Shown here: positions 22,341 through 33,868 of the stretch, one piece after another
Position numbering within the stretch: position 1 is the first letter of the stretch
Layout of the letters: each line of letters opens with the position of its first letter
Assembly (NCBI RefSeq): GCF_030272615.1
Contig: NC_081413.1
Location: 717,669,867 to 717,733,866, forward strand
Length of the DNA: 64,000 nt
DNA from: Cryptomeria japonica
Taxonomy: Eukaryota > Streptophyta > Pinopsida > Cupressales > Cupressaceae
Direction of reading: 5' to 3'
Translations under genes and position numbers: made by a program
Notes under the pieces: generated by a model
What the model saw: only the letters and a program-made list of their open reading frames with translations
What the model was told of the DNA's origin: nothing
The model's database searches: none

Positions 22341-23897
22341 TGATAACTCAATGATGAACCACTAGTACCAAGCTAGTACTGAGAGGGGGGTGAATCAGTA
22401 TAGACACAAATACAGTCCAAAACCGGTTTGATAACAAACACTCACAATGACTGATAAACAAAGATACTGGTAAAACAGAGTGCAACTGGTAACATCTAGT
22501 ATAGCTCAGTCAGTCATGAACCGGTCACTCACTAAGCTTTTCTCTTAGCTCAATACCACATTATCATAATATTCACATGCATGAACTAGATGACTTAACC
22601 ATCAAATCTTCACAACAGTGAGTTCAATATGTTTTATAGACAAGCATAGAACATAGAACCTTCATGTGCATAACAGATAAAACAAAGCATCATGAGACAA
22701 AAGCATTTCACATGACACACATATTTTTCACGTGGAAACCCAATTGGGAAAAACCACGGTGGGGATGAATACCCACAAGCTGCTTTTTGAACTCTTTAGA
22801 AGTCCGCTCTGTTAGGAGCCTTGTCCGGTTAAGAACATTACAATACATTCTGGTAGGAACCGATCCTGTTAGGGATCACCCGGTTAAGGGTTAAACCCGG
22901 TAGGATCACCTTGTTAGAGGATTTTAAGAACTCATTAGCTTCGAGTTACCCGGTTAAGGGATTTATAGCAAGTCGGTTAAGACCACCCGATTTAAGGGAT
23001 TTTGAATCAAGCCAGTTAAGGCTACCCTGTTAGGGGATTTTACAACTGTTGAAGTGGTTAGAGATCAACAGGTATTATAATGATCTGTTAATAGCACTTA
23101 ATACTAATATAGATCCATTTAGGCTCCTCTTTTCCTTCTGCACATTCACTTTGCAGGTATCTCTTCTCTCCTATGGTCTGGCAAGAATCTTGTATCGCTT
23201 TCGTTGTATACACACTCACAACTTTTGCCAACAACTTCAGACAGAAACCTAACATCGATCTTATAGGGAACATACAGGCCAGTAGCTAAAACCTAAAACC
23301 CTAAACTTGTTAGGTTGAGCAATTCAAACGGTTTGATCCTGACCATTGAAACATACTGCATTAAATGCACCAGTCTTGAGTCAAACTCAAGACATTCTCC
23401 ATCGTCCATTATCCACCGTTTTCATGGCAGCTGATAACCCATCACGCATTATCACTATTTGATAGACTTCACATATTCCCAAGGTAGATAGGAATAGTCT
23501 TCTTCATGCAAGATCCTTCACGCGCACAGAGCTTACGTGGAAACATGATCTGTCCTCCATCATACTGCTAACTCATCACACAAAGATCACCGATTGAGTC
23601 ACACAGACTTGAGATACTCCAACCGGAAACCCCGAAGTGGAAGCTGCCCTACCAACCAGTAGTCATACAGTGCTTCCATGTGTCAGTTCCCATAACTGCA
23701 TGCCGGTTCACTTTGAACAAATGTGCTACTTCACTTTGGCATATACCGGTTCACACATATGCCGATACCTCTTTCTTCACTTATCTCATGTGCCGGTTCA
23801 CACACTGTCTCATATTGACATCAATGACAACATACAATATCATTATGTCTTCATGCTAGTTTACATAAGGCTCATGTCGGTTCACATAATGCCAGCA
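22341..23897 (-). repeat. 3' LTR of element C
   Basis: Plus-strand ends TGATAACTCAATG and AATGCCAGCA. It is 46 bp shorter than the 5' LTR because of one deletion between short AGAACTCA-type repeats. It carries degenerate copies of CCCGGTTAAGGGATTT (about 22,870-23,045) and several CCGGTTCA words (23,650-23,890). Confidence 0.95.
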
Positions 23898-24140
23898 ATC
23901 TCTTCCTTTGGCATTGATGGCAATATACAAAAGATATCTTCTTTGCTTCACATCTTCTCCCCATTTGCTGCAAATATCTTTTTGCTTCACTTCTTCTCCC
24001 CCTTTGACAACAATGCCAAAGTGGAGGTACAATCATCACTGTTTCCTCATGCTGCTCCCCCTGAGGAGTAGCATCCTTAAACACACCAATCAACCAAAGA
24101 TTTGTCTATCCAGTACCTGACTGATGTGGAACAACCACTT
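23898..24140 (-). other. C 3' region with multiple polypurine boxes
   Basis: On the minus strand: TCAGGGGGAGCAG, CAAAGGGGGAGAAG, AAATGGGGAGAAG and finally AAAGGAAGAGAT next to the LTR (23,899-23,911 region). The last tract is preceded by CATCAATGCC, exactly as in element D. No gene is present. Confidence 0.8.
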
Positions 24141-25750
24141 TTAGTTCACCTCCTGAAGGGGCAATACCCCTAATTCACCTCTCAAATGCACAAATGTTGT
24201 CTTTGGGAGAGGCTTTGTGAATATGTCTGCTAACTGCTCCTTACTGGACACATGTTCTAGTGCAATCTCTTTATTCTGAACCTTTTCCCTCAAGAAATGA
24301 TACTTAAGCTCAAAATGCTTAGTTCTAGAATGTAAAACCGGATTCTTTGATATATTGATAGCACTTGTGTTATCATAGAATATACTTACCGGTTCAGAGA
24401 CAGGGATCTTGAAGCCTTCCAGTACATGCTTCAGCCAGATTGTCTGAGTGCAGTTCATGAAAGCTACAACATACTCCGCTTCCAGTGTAGACTGATAGAT
24501 GCAACTCTTTTTTTTACTCATCCATGAGACCAATCTACCACTGAGAAAGAATGCACCACCGGTTGTGCTCTTCCGGTCATCCACATTACCAGCCCAATCA
24601 GCATCTGTGAATACTTTCAGATTGAAATTATTGCTGTATGGGTACCACAATCCATAGTCAATTGTTCCCTTCAGATACCTAAGAATCTGCTTGACTGCAC
24701 TCAAGTGAGATTCTCTTGGACTCTTCTGAAACCTTGCAGTGATGCCAACTGCATGTGTAATATCCGGTCTTCTATGCACTACATAATACAACTTACCAAT
24801 CATTGATCGGTATTCCTTCTCATCAACCAGTGCGGAATCATCCTCCTTTGTCAATTTGCAATTGGTCACCATTGGTGTACCAACCGGTTTGCTATCTTCC
24901 ATGCCAAAAGCCTTCAACACCTCTTTGACATATTTGGACTGAGTGATGAAGATTCCATCTTTCATCTGTTGGATTTGCAGTCCAATGAAGAACTTAATCT
25001 CCCCTATGAGTGACATTTCAAACTCTTTCTTCATCTCATCAGCAAACTCATGACTCATCTTTTCATCTCCACCAAAGATGATGTCATCAACAAAAACTTC
25101 ACAGATGAGGATCTGATCTTCTTCAGACTTCAAGTAGATATTGCTATCTTCACTTGTTCTCTCAAATCCAATCTTCACAAGATGGGAATGTAGGCGCTCA
25201 TACCATGCCCTAGGTGCTTGTTTTAGACCATATAATGCTTTGTGTAGCCTACATACCATGTCACTGTCTTCAGATAGGGTAAACCCATCTGGTTGCTCAA
25301 TATATACCTCCTCTTCAAGTACACCATTTAGGAATGCAGATTTTACATCCATTTTATATACCTTGAATCTCTTAAAAGCTGCATATGCAAGAAGCATACG
25401 AACTCCTTCCGATCTGGCTACAGGAGAAAGGTTTCCCCATAGTCTTCACCTTCTTCTTGAGCATATCCTTTGCATACCAGTCTGGCTTTATTCCCAATCA
25501 CTGTGCCATCCTCATTCAACTTATTTCTGAACACCCATTTGGTGCCAATGACATTTTTATGCTCTGGTCTGGGTACCAAGGACCATGTACCATTTTTCTC
25601 TATCTGGTCAAGTTCTTCTCCCATTGCCTTGATCCAGTCTTCATCATTATGAGCCTCTTTGAATGATTTAGGCTCAAATTTAGAGATCATACATAAGTTT
25701 TCTCTAATCTTTCTTCTTGTAAGGATTCCTACATCCTTATCACCTATGAT
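24141..25750 (-). pseudogene. Copia C reverse transcriptase and RNase H
   Basis: From 25,750 the frame reads IIGDKDVGILTRRK, EELDQIEKNGTWSLVPRP and NVIGTKWVFRNKLNEDG. A frameshift near 25,410 leads into an uninterrupted 418-codon frame (25,397-24,141): MDVKSAFLNGVLEEEVY, ALYGLKQAPRAWYERL, FVDDIIFG (catalytic Asp codons 25,083-25,088), SMIGKLYYVVHRRPDITHA, then RNase H with DADWAGNVDDRKSTTGG, STLEAEYVVA, HFLREKV and the end EQLADIFTKPLPK. All catalytic RT and RNase H residues appear present. Only the frameshift and upstream TAGs prevent full translation. Confidence 0.93.
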
Positions 25751-27340
25751 CTACTTGGGATCATGATTCAACTTGACATACCGAGGAATGGTCTTAATTG
25801 GTTCTTCTTGATTTTCTTCTTCATCCTTATCTTCATCAGTATCAACATTCACCGGTTCAAGAACATTGTTACTGGTGCTCAGTTGACTGATAACTGGTTC
25901 CCAAAAGGTTGCAACCAGTTCATTTACAACTTGCTCACTATCAGTTTTCTCAGTCTTCCCGGAGGATTCATCAACTCTTACATTGATGCTTTCCATAATT
26001 CTCTAAGTCCTATTGTTGTAGCACTTGAAAGCTTTACTCTTGGTGGAATATCCTAGAAATATTCCTTCATCACATTTAGTTTCAAATTTGCCCTGATGTT
26101 CACTCCTCTTGATGTAACATTTTCTACCAAAGACCTTAAAATAGTTTACCACAGGGGTCTTACCGGTCCAATACTCATAAGGAGTTTTGTCCTTTCCTTT
26201 TTTGATGAGTACCTGGTTCATAGTGTAAACTGCAGTGCTCACCGCTTCTCTCCAAAAGGTGTGAGCAACCTTTCCTTGGATCAACATAGTTCTAGCTACT
26301 TCAACCACAGTCTGTTTATTCCTCTCTGCTAGGCCATTCTGCTATGGAGTCTGGGGGGCAAACAACTGTCTCTTGATGCCAAATTCTTCACAGTACTTGT
26401 TGAATTCATTGGAAGTGAATTCCCCTCCTTGATCAGTTCTGAGACACTTAATCCTTTTACCGCTTTCCTTTTCCACTAATGCTCTGAAAGCTTTGAATTT
26501 CCCAAAAGCTTCAGACTTGTCTTTCAAGAATGTGACCCACATCATTCTTGAGCAGTCATCAATGAGAATCATGAAGTACCTATCACCCTGCACACTTCTA
26601 GTTTTCATAGGACCACATAAATCAGTATGCACAAGATCAAGCAAGTTGTCAACAGTGAAAGATTTACCTTTAAAAGTTGAGGAAGACATTTTCCCTAATT
26701 GACATTCTCTACACAAGGTATTATCTGGTTCACTCAGCATCGACAACCCTCTAACTGCCTTGATCTTACTAGCCTTCACAATATTATCAAAGTTCACATG
26801 GAAAAATCTCCTATGCCATATCCAGCTATCATCAAGCTTAGCCATAAGACATGGACTTATATTAGCATTTGGATGAAATAGGTTACCTTTAGTCTGCATG
26901 CCAGTGGCTACCAATTTACCATCTTTACCTTTGATTCTGCAAACTCCATTCTTGAATTGCAGAGTGAGTCCGCTATCATTTAACTAGGCAACACTTAGAA
27001 GGTTGTGTCTGAGACCATCAACCCAATACACATTGCCATCACTACTCTTTCCAATCAAGGAGATGGACCCTCTGCCTTTGACCATGCATGGTGCATCATT
27101 GCCAAAGCAAACCACACCACCATCATACTCTTCTAATGATAGAAACTTGCTCCGGTCACCAGTCATATGGTGAAAGCAGCCACTATCAATGATCCACTCA
27201 TTGGAATCATCAAACCGGGAGACAAGAGCCTTCTTGTCTATCACATCTTCCTTTACAACGACAAACACAATGTCTTCATTCTCTTCATCTTCTGATTCCT
27301 CATCTATGACACCTTCATCAACTGCCACAAAACAATTTCT
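25751..27340 (-). pseudogene. Copia C protease and integrase with in-frame TAG stops
   Basis: One frame throughout. Protease region WIIDSGCFHHMTGDRSKF (Asp-Ser-Gly type), then NVYWVDGLRHNLLSVA followed by TAG at 26,984-26,986, pre-integrase DSWIWHRRFFHVNFD and CRECQLGKM, integrase LVHTDLCGPM, LIDDCSRMMWVTFL, CLRTDQGGEFTS, TP-stop-QNG (TAG 26,342-26,344), FGRKCYIKRSEH, FLGYSTKSKAFKCYNNRT then TAG (26,003-26,005), and RYVKLNHDPK then TAG (25,751-25,753). Catalytic D, D are intact. At four of these or nearby stops, A or D has Gln at the same place, so the change is CAG to TAG. Confidence 0.92.
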
Positions 27341-28231
27341 CTAGTTTCCTCCTTTGAATTTCTTGAACCTTTCTGGTTTGTCCTTATTGTCACTATTAGG
27401 ACAGTTCATAGCAATATGTCCTATCCGATTGCAAGAGAAACATTTCAAAGGTAGCTTACCTTTGTATTTACCAGTTCCTTTTGGGAATCTCCTGGCTAGA
27501 AGAGCTTCAAATTCCATCAGAAACTCTTCATCCTTCATTTCTCTATTCTAACTAGGTTCCCCACTAGTGCTAGCCTCTCTTCCTTTTCTGGATGGTATAG
27601 CAGAAGCTTTAAAAGCTGATTCTGACTTTTGAACACTACCATCAAACCTATTCAGCTCATAGGATGTCAACTTGGCTATGATGGAGTCCAAGGATGCCTT
27701 AGACTTGTCTATTGATCTCAGCTCCTGAATAGCAGCAACCCTTATTGCATAGACCAACAACAGGGATCTCAGGACTTTACTTACCACAATGGAATATTCT
27801 ATTTTGCCACCTGCACTCTTTATTTCTCCAATAACTATTTTGATTCTTATTCCATACTGCTGAATGGTCTCTCCTTCAACCATTCTCATGTCTTCAAACT
27901 TTCCTCTCAAGCTCTCTTCCTTAGCCTATTTTACATGCTCATCACCACCATAGATATTTTCAAGAGCATCCCATACTTCTTTGGGATTTGCCTTGTCCTG
28001 AACATCAACAAACTCAATGTCAGATACACTATTGATGAGGGCTTCCATGACTTGCCCATTTTCTTGTATCTCTCTCTTTTGGTCATCGGTGAGAGTACCG
28101 GTAGGAACAACATATATATTTTCAACATAACTCCAGTGTTGAACACCCATGCTTTTGATGAATATCTTCATCCTGTCTTTCCATATACCAAAGTTTTCCC
28201 TGTTGAACTTTGGACCTTCCCTCTTCATCAT
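27341..28231 (-). pseudogene. Copia C gag with in-frame TAG stops
   Basis: Starts MMKREGPKFNRENFGIW near 28,231, about 55 bp after the PBS. UBN2-type helical gag: KEVWDALENIYGGDEHVK, TAG (27,926-27,928), RGKFEDMRMVEGETIQQYG, SKVLRSLLLVYAI, ELNRFDGSVQKSESAF, TAG (27,548-27,550), FEALLARRFPKG, the single knuckle CFSCNRIGHIAMNC and the end FKKFKGGN then TAG (27,341-27,343). Gag forms the particle; the knuckle binds RNA. The same frame continues into protease, so gag and pol were one polyprotein. Confidence 0.92.
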
Positions 28232-28286
28232 TTGGCTAGGATCTTTTCCTCAAGCGATTAAGCTTACAACTCAGAGGACCTGGAGT

Positions 28287-28299
28287 GCTCTGATACCAA
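28287..28299 (-). other. Primer binding site of C
   Basis: Minus-strand TTGGTATCAGAGC, the exact initiator-Met tRNA complement, one base from the 5' LTR end. Confidence 0.92.
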
Positions 28300-28300
28300 T

Positions 28301-29903
28301 TGATAACTCAATGATGAACCACTAGTACCAAGCCAGTACTAAGAGGGGGGGTGAATTGGTACAGACACAAATACAGTCCAAAATCTTTTTAACAACAAAC
28401 ACTCATAATGACTGATAAATAGAGATACTGGTAAAACAGAGTGCAATCGGTAACATCTAGTATAGCTCAGTTAGTCATGAACCGGTCACTCACTAAGCTT
28501 TTCTCTTAGCTCAATACCACATTATCATAATATTCACATGCATGAACTAGATGACTTAACCATCAAATCTTCACAATAGTGAGTTCAATATGTTTTATAG
28601 ACAAGCATAGAACATAGAACCTTCATGTGCATAATAGATAAAACAAAGCATCACAAGACAAAAGCATTTCACATGACACACATATTTTTCACGTGGAAAC
28701 CCAACTGGGAAAAACCATGGTGGGGATGAATACCCACAAGCTACTTTTTGAACTCTTTAGAAGTCCACTCTATTAGGAGCCTTGTCCGGTTAAGAACATT
28801 ACAATAGGTTCTAGTAGGAACCGATCTTGTTAGGGATCACCCGATTAAGGGTTAAACCCGGTAGGGTCACCTTGTTAGAGGATTTTAAGAACTCAATAGC
28901 TGAAAAGATCTCCTAAGCTTCTCTAGCTTCTTAGAACTCATTAGCTTCGAGTTACCCGGTTAAGAGATTTACAACAAGCCGGTTAAGACCACCCGATTTA
29001 AGGGATTTTGAATCAAGCCAGTTAAGGCTACCCTATTAGGGGATTTTACAACTGTTGAAGTGGTTAGAGATCAACAGGTATTACAATGATCTGTTAACAA
29101 CACTTAATACTAATATAGATCCATTTAGACTCCTCTTTTCATTTTGCACATTCACTTTGCAGGTATCTCTTCTCTCCTATGGTCTGGCAAGAATCTTGTA
29201 TCGCTTTCATTGTATACACACTCACAACTTTTGCCAACAACTTCAGACAGAAACCTAACATCGACCTTATAGGGAACATACAGGTTGGTAGCAAAAACCT
29301 AAAACCCTAAACTTGTTAGGTTGAGCAATTCAAATGGTTCGATCCTGACCGTTGAAACATATTGCATTAAATGCACCAGTCTTGAGTCAAACTCAATACA
29401 TTCTCCATCGTCCATTATCCACCGTTTTCATGGCGGCTGATAACCCATCACGCGTTATCACTATTTGACAGACTTCGCACATTCCCGAGGTAGATAGGAA
29501 TAGTCTTCTTCATGCAAGATCCTTCACGCGCACAGAGCTTACGTGGCAACATGATCTGTCCTCCATCATACTGCTAACTCATCACAAAAAGATCACTGAT
29601 TGAGTCACACAGACTTGAGATACTCCAACCAGAAACCCCGAAGTGGAAGCTGCCTTACCAACCGGTAGTCATATAGTGCTTCCATGTGCCGGTTGCGATA
29701 ACTGCATGCTGGTTCACTTTGAACAAATGTGTCGCTTCACTTCTGCATATACCGGTTCACACATATGCTGGTACCTCTTTCTTCACTTATCTCATGTGCT
29801 AGTTCACACTATGTCTCATATTGACATCAATGACAACATACAATATCATTATGTCTTCATGCCAGTTTACATAAGGCTCATGCCAGTTCACATAATGCCA
29901 ACA
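28301..29903 (-). repeat. 5' LTR of element C
   Basis: 1,603 bp, plus-strand TGATAACTC to ATGCCAACA. Compared with the 3' LTR it retains a 46-bp segment near 28,890-28,936. It shares the conserved box around CACGTGGAAACCCAA and GGGAAAAACCATGGTGGGG (28,690-28,725) with the LTRs of A, D and X. Confidence 0.95.
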
Positions 29904-30197
29904 GTTCATCACCACTATAAATCTCTTCTAGTTTCTTCCATACTTCATATGCAGTTTCAAGACCATGAACATCTACATTTCAACATTAGATAGGGAACTG
30001 ATAATAACTTCAAGTCCCTGGTGATTTTCTTGTTATTCTTTCTTCTAATCATCAGTTTGTTGTCCAGTAGGTGTAGTATACTTATTTTCTATATGCTCCC
30101 AATACTGACTACCAAGACTCTTAATGTAAATCTTCATTTTGTCACTCCATATTATATAGTTATCTTTGTTGAACTTCAGACCTTCTTTCTTCATCAT
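29904..30197 (-). pseudogene. Copia A gag N-terminus (decayed)
   Basis: Minus-strand ATG at 30,197 gives MMKKEGLKFNKDNYIIWSDK, then IYIKSLGSQYWEHIENKY, with stops after QQTDD and KKE. This is the UBN2-type gag start, close to element C (MMKREGPKFN). Element C interrupts at 29,904. Confidence 0.88.
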
Positions 30198-30254
30198 GAT
30201 CTACAAGATCTTTTCTTCAAGTTGTTAGGCTTTTAGATTAAGAGGACCTGAGAC

Positions 30255-30267
30255 GCTCTGATACCAA
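30255..30267 (-). other. Primer binding site of A
   Basis: Minus-strand TTGGTATCAGAGC, exact match to that of C. Confidence 0.9.
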
Positions 30268-30268
30268 T

Positions 30269-30469
30269 TGATGATATGATGAAAGAATAAGTATCCGATA
30301 GAATACTGAGAGGGGGGGGGGTTGAATTAGTATAATGAAAAACTGATACAAAGTTCCCAAACTCAAACTCAATTAAACAAAGTAAACATATCTCAGTCAA
30401 GATCAATATTCATAAGAATACTTGACATTAACTGATTTAATTGTTATGACAACTTTAATAGTAAAAACC
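30269..30469 (-). repeat. 5' LTR of Copia A, first piece (3' end of LTR)
   Basis: Starts (plus strand) TGATGATATGATG and has the G-run box GAGAGGGGGGGG near 30,310, as in the C LTR. Element D cuts it at 30,469; the rest continues at 37,095. Confidence 0.85.
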
Positions 30470-31527
30470 TTTTGGTATTATGAATGTGTTGCATTAGTTT
30501 TATCATTGATGTCAACACTTATCTTTCTGGAGATCTATGGTTATGATACCAACACATTGTGTTCACCAGTATGGACAATGACTTAGGCACAGTCACTGAC
30601 ATTTGGTTCACCGACACTGATGAAGAGTTGTTATCATCTGGAGATTACTTTATTATGTTGAAGACATGGTTTGGATAATTGGTTTTGGTGTTTTGGTTAT
30701 TGGTCTAATCGGGTTGACATATTTGTTGTTATCAACAAATTGGTCTATGCTATGCACCAGCACACGTTATCTATTCCAGATCGACACAAAACTTTATGGA
30801 GATGATTTATTGATTGAATATTAGTGTAAATGTATTGAGATGACATGATGCATCACATATTGACTTATTTGTAATTGATTTGAATATTCTTAGTGAGCTG
30901 ACCTACACATTTGGTCTTAGGCTTGGTATATATGTAAGATCTCATTTGTGAGATGAATGTAACATAGAATGATATTGTAACAAAGTGTGGTATTTGGTAT
31001 ATGTGAATATAAGTAGAGATATTCATGCAGATATCAATCAAAGGTTCAAGGAAGGTTTGAAGGTGATTATCAGAGCTTAACTGGTACTGAATCCAACATT
31101 GGAGATGCTATTTTGAGCAGTACATTATTTTAGGATTTAACCATCCTTCTGTAGCCATTGCGACTCCCATTTGAGCAGTGTGCTCTAGGCGATTGACCTT
31201 TCTGCATGTGCAAATCCTATTTATGTACACATACTATCTGTAATAGTATTGTCTGATTGTGGGTAAGGTTTCCCACTGTGGTTTTTCCCCTTACAAGGTT
31301 TCCACACCAAAAATCTTTGTGTTATGCATTGTGGTTGTTGTTTTTATTTCTGTTTCATGCTTTAAGTTTCACTGATAATGATATTAACTGTTAATCTATT
31401 AAGCAACATTAAGATTGGTTTACCGGTATTAAGTATCAAGTTTGATTAAGTTATATTTGGGTTGAAATTCAATGACAAATGATTAACCCATCCCCCCCCC
31501 ACTCTCAGTTGCCTTTCGGTCCTAACA
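30470..31527 (+). repeat. 5' LTR of element D
   Basis: Ends CGGTCCTAACA before the PBS. It matches 36,051-37,094. A TATATATG box at about 30,930 may be the core promoter. The box CCCACTGTGGTTTTTCCCC followed by GGTTTCCACACC (31,272-31,308) is the plus-strand form of the motif shared with A, C and X. Confidence 0.92.
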
Positions 31528-31528
31528 C

Positions 31529-31541
31529 TTGGTATCAAAGC
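31529..31541 (+). other. Primer binding site of D
   Basis: TTGGTATCAAAGC, one base off the initiator-Met tRNA complement. Confidence 0.88.
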
Positions 31542-31584
31542 TTATTCCTCTTTTTGTGGAAGTCTAACAGCTTGAGGAGATCCT

Positions 31585-32650
31585 ATGGCAACTAACATTT
31601 TTAGGAAGGACAGTCTGAAACTTGATAGAAATAACTATGGTATATGGAAGATCAGAATGGAGACACATCTAAATTGCATTGGGAGAGATATATGGGAGGT
31701 TACAAAGAATAGATATGTTGCTCCTACTCAGAGTCAACCTAACCCACCGAATTTGACCAAGGACTTGGAGAATGATTGCAAAGCAAGAGAAGCACTTTTG
31801 AGTGCATTATCAGCTCAACAAATCATGAGACTATTAGACCGATCTACTGCTAAATCTACTTGGGATAAATTGGAGACTTTTAATGAAGGAGATACCACTG
31901 TCAAAGTTGCTAAACTGGAATGTTATCAGGTCAGCTATGAAAACTTGAAAATGGAAGAAGATGAAAGAATTTTTTCTTTAATGGAAAGAGTTAATGAAAT
32001 TGTTTTGGTATACAATGTTGTGGAGGTTCCTTAAGTGAAGATGAAATTGTTTCTAAAGTTTTAAGAGATTTGACACCGACATATAAAATGAAAGTAACTT
32101 CTATTAATGAATTGAGAACAATGCTTAATACATTAGTATCTAGAGACACCTAGGTTGTTAAATTGTCAGCATTTGAGCTTGAGTAATTTGGTCCTATTGC
32201 TACAGTTAATACTGATTTAGCCTTCAAAGCATAATCATCTGTATCATCATCATCATCTGATTGGAAAGCACTTTATGCAAAAGAACTTGAAGATATCAAG
32301 AAAGAGAATGAAGAACTGGAAGAACTTGAAGCACTATTTGCAAGGAAAATGCCTAAATGTCCAATTGGAAGTAAGTATGAAGGTAAAGCACCATTTAAAT
32401 GTTTCAATTGCAAAAAAGTTGGTCATATAGCATCTAGATGTCCTGATAGACATGCAAGATTGAGAGAAGAAGCTAAAAGATCATATAAGCCTAACCCTGA
32501 TTATCAAAGATTTAGATTTAAGAAGAACATAGATAAATCATGTTACTATGTTGATGAAGGAGTTACTGATGATTCTGATGAAGAACCAACAGATAATGGA
32601 TGGGCTTTTGTTGCTATAACAGAAGATGAACTGACACTAGTAGAGTAGGC
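31585..32650 (+). pseudogene. Copia D gag (decayed)
   Basis: ATG 31,585 gives MATNIFRKDSLKLDRNNYGI, a UBN2-type gag with STAKSTWDKLETFNEGD. A frameshift near 32,030 leads to DEIVSKVLRDLTPTYKMKV. The knuckle CFNCKKVGHIASRC is at about 32,400-32,440, followed by an acidic tail (DDSDEEPTDNGW). Stops are mostly TAG or TAA where Gln is expected. Confidence 0.9.
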
Positions 32651-33868
32651 TCCGGTAGCTAAAATCAAAGAGAAAGATGAATGGATAATTGATAGCAGAT
32701 GTTCACATCATATGATTGGTGATAAAGTAAATTCTTATCTTTTTAGGAATTCAATGGAGGTCTAGTACGATTTGGTGATGATAAAGCTTATTGGATCAAA
32801 GGAAAAGGCTCTATATCCCCTGATGGTAAGCATAACACTGACAATGTTTATTATGTTGAAGGATTGAAGCATAATCTTTTGAGTGTTGGTTAGTTAGTTG
32901 AAAAGGGTTTTCAGTTACAATTCAAAGATGGAAAATGCAAAATTAGAAATAGAACTGGTTTGGATTTTGCAACTGGCAATCAAACTAAAGGTAACATCTT
33001 TCATTTGAATAACAATGATAAGACATGCTTGATTGCACATATTGATGAAAGTTGGTTATGGCATAAGAGACTTTGTCGTGTAAATTTTGATTGTATTGTG
33101 AAGATCAGTATTACTAAAGCAGTAAGGGATTTACCTAAGATTGTGAAACCTCATAATCCGGTATGTAAGGAATGTCAAATGGGAAAGCAATTTAGAACAA
33201 ATTTTGAGAGTATTTCTAAGAAATCCAATAATGTTATTGATTTGATTCATACTGACTTGTGTGCTCCAGCAAGAACTAAAAGTTTACAGGGAGATAGGTA
33301 TTTCATGCTAATCATTGATGATTATTCTAGAATGTGTTGGGTTACTTTTCTCAGGGAGAAACCAAAAGCATTTGGAAAAATCAAGTTATTCAAGGCAATG
33401 ATAGAGAATGAAACCGGTAAGAAAATCAAGTGTTTGAGATTTGATCAAGAAGGAGAATTTACATCTAAGCAATTTAATACATTATGTGAAGTGAATGGAA
33501 TCAAAAGATAACTATCAGCACCTTAGACACCTCAGCAGAATTGAGTTGTGGAAAGGAAGAACATAACTATTCTGGAAGTAGCCAAAAGCATGATATTGGA
33601 AGCTAATATACCTTACATGTACTGGAGAGAAGCAGTGAATACAAAAGTTTACACTTTCAATAGAGTTCACATCAAAGGTGAAACCGGTAAGACCCCTTAT
33701 GAACTATGGTTTGGTAATACTCATACTCTTAAGTATTTCAGAATATTTGGAAGCAAATGCTATATTAGGAGAGATGAGTATGTTGGTAAATTTGATCCTA
33801 GAAGTGATGAAGGAATATTTCTTGGTTATTCATCTAAGAGAAAAGCATATAGATGTTTTAATAAATGA
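32651..33868 (+). pseudogene. Copia D protease and integrase (decayed)
   Basis: Protease site DEWIIDSRCSHHM has Arg for the Gly after Asp-Ser. Then YYVEGLKHNLLSVG-stop-L, pre-integrase ESWLWHKRLCRVNFD and CKECQMGKQF, integrase LIHTDLCAPA, IIDDYSRMCWVTFL, CLRFDQEGEFTS, YMYWREAVNTKVYTFNR and IFLGYSSKRKAYRCF. Three stops lie together at 33,509-33,547 around QLSAPQTPQQNG. The catalytic Asp residues are kept. Confidence 0.9.

Larger units (their letters stand above)
22341..29903 (-). mobile_element. Copia element C (Sirevirus-like), complete
   Basis: A 7.56-kb element with LTRs of 1,557 and 1,603 bp, PBS, a nearly continuous gag-pol frame, several purine boxes and a polypurine tract, all on the minus strand. 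Perfect 5-bp target copies GTTCA flank it at 22,336-22,340 and 29,904-29,908. It is inserted into the gag of the related Copia A. The gag-pol is in one frame from 28,231 to about 25,418 except for seven TAG stops. One frameshift then leads to an open 418-codon RT-RNase H frame. This is the best preserved pol gene in the window. Confidence 0.95.

Noticed and set aside
22870-23045. TTAGGG words as interstitial telomere repeats
   Set aside because: Words are spaced and degenerate, and plant telomere repeats are TTTAGGG in tandem; they belong to an LTR repeat motif.
23637-24071. A 144-codon plus-strand frame and a similar one at 29,643-29,993
   Set aside because: Both lie in the LTRs of element C, antisense to the element, and differ by frame between copies.
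25751-27928. Uniform TAG stops as a sign of an alternative genetic code or suppression
   Set aside because: Elements A, B, D, G2 and F also have TAA and TGA stops plus frameshifts; deamination at CAG explains the bias.
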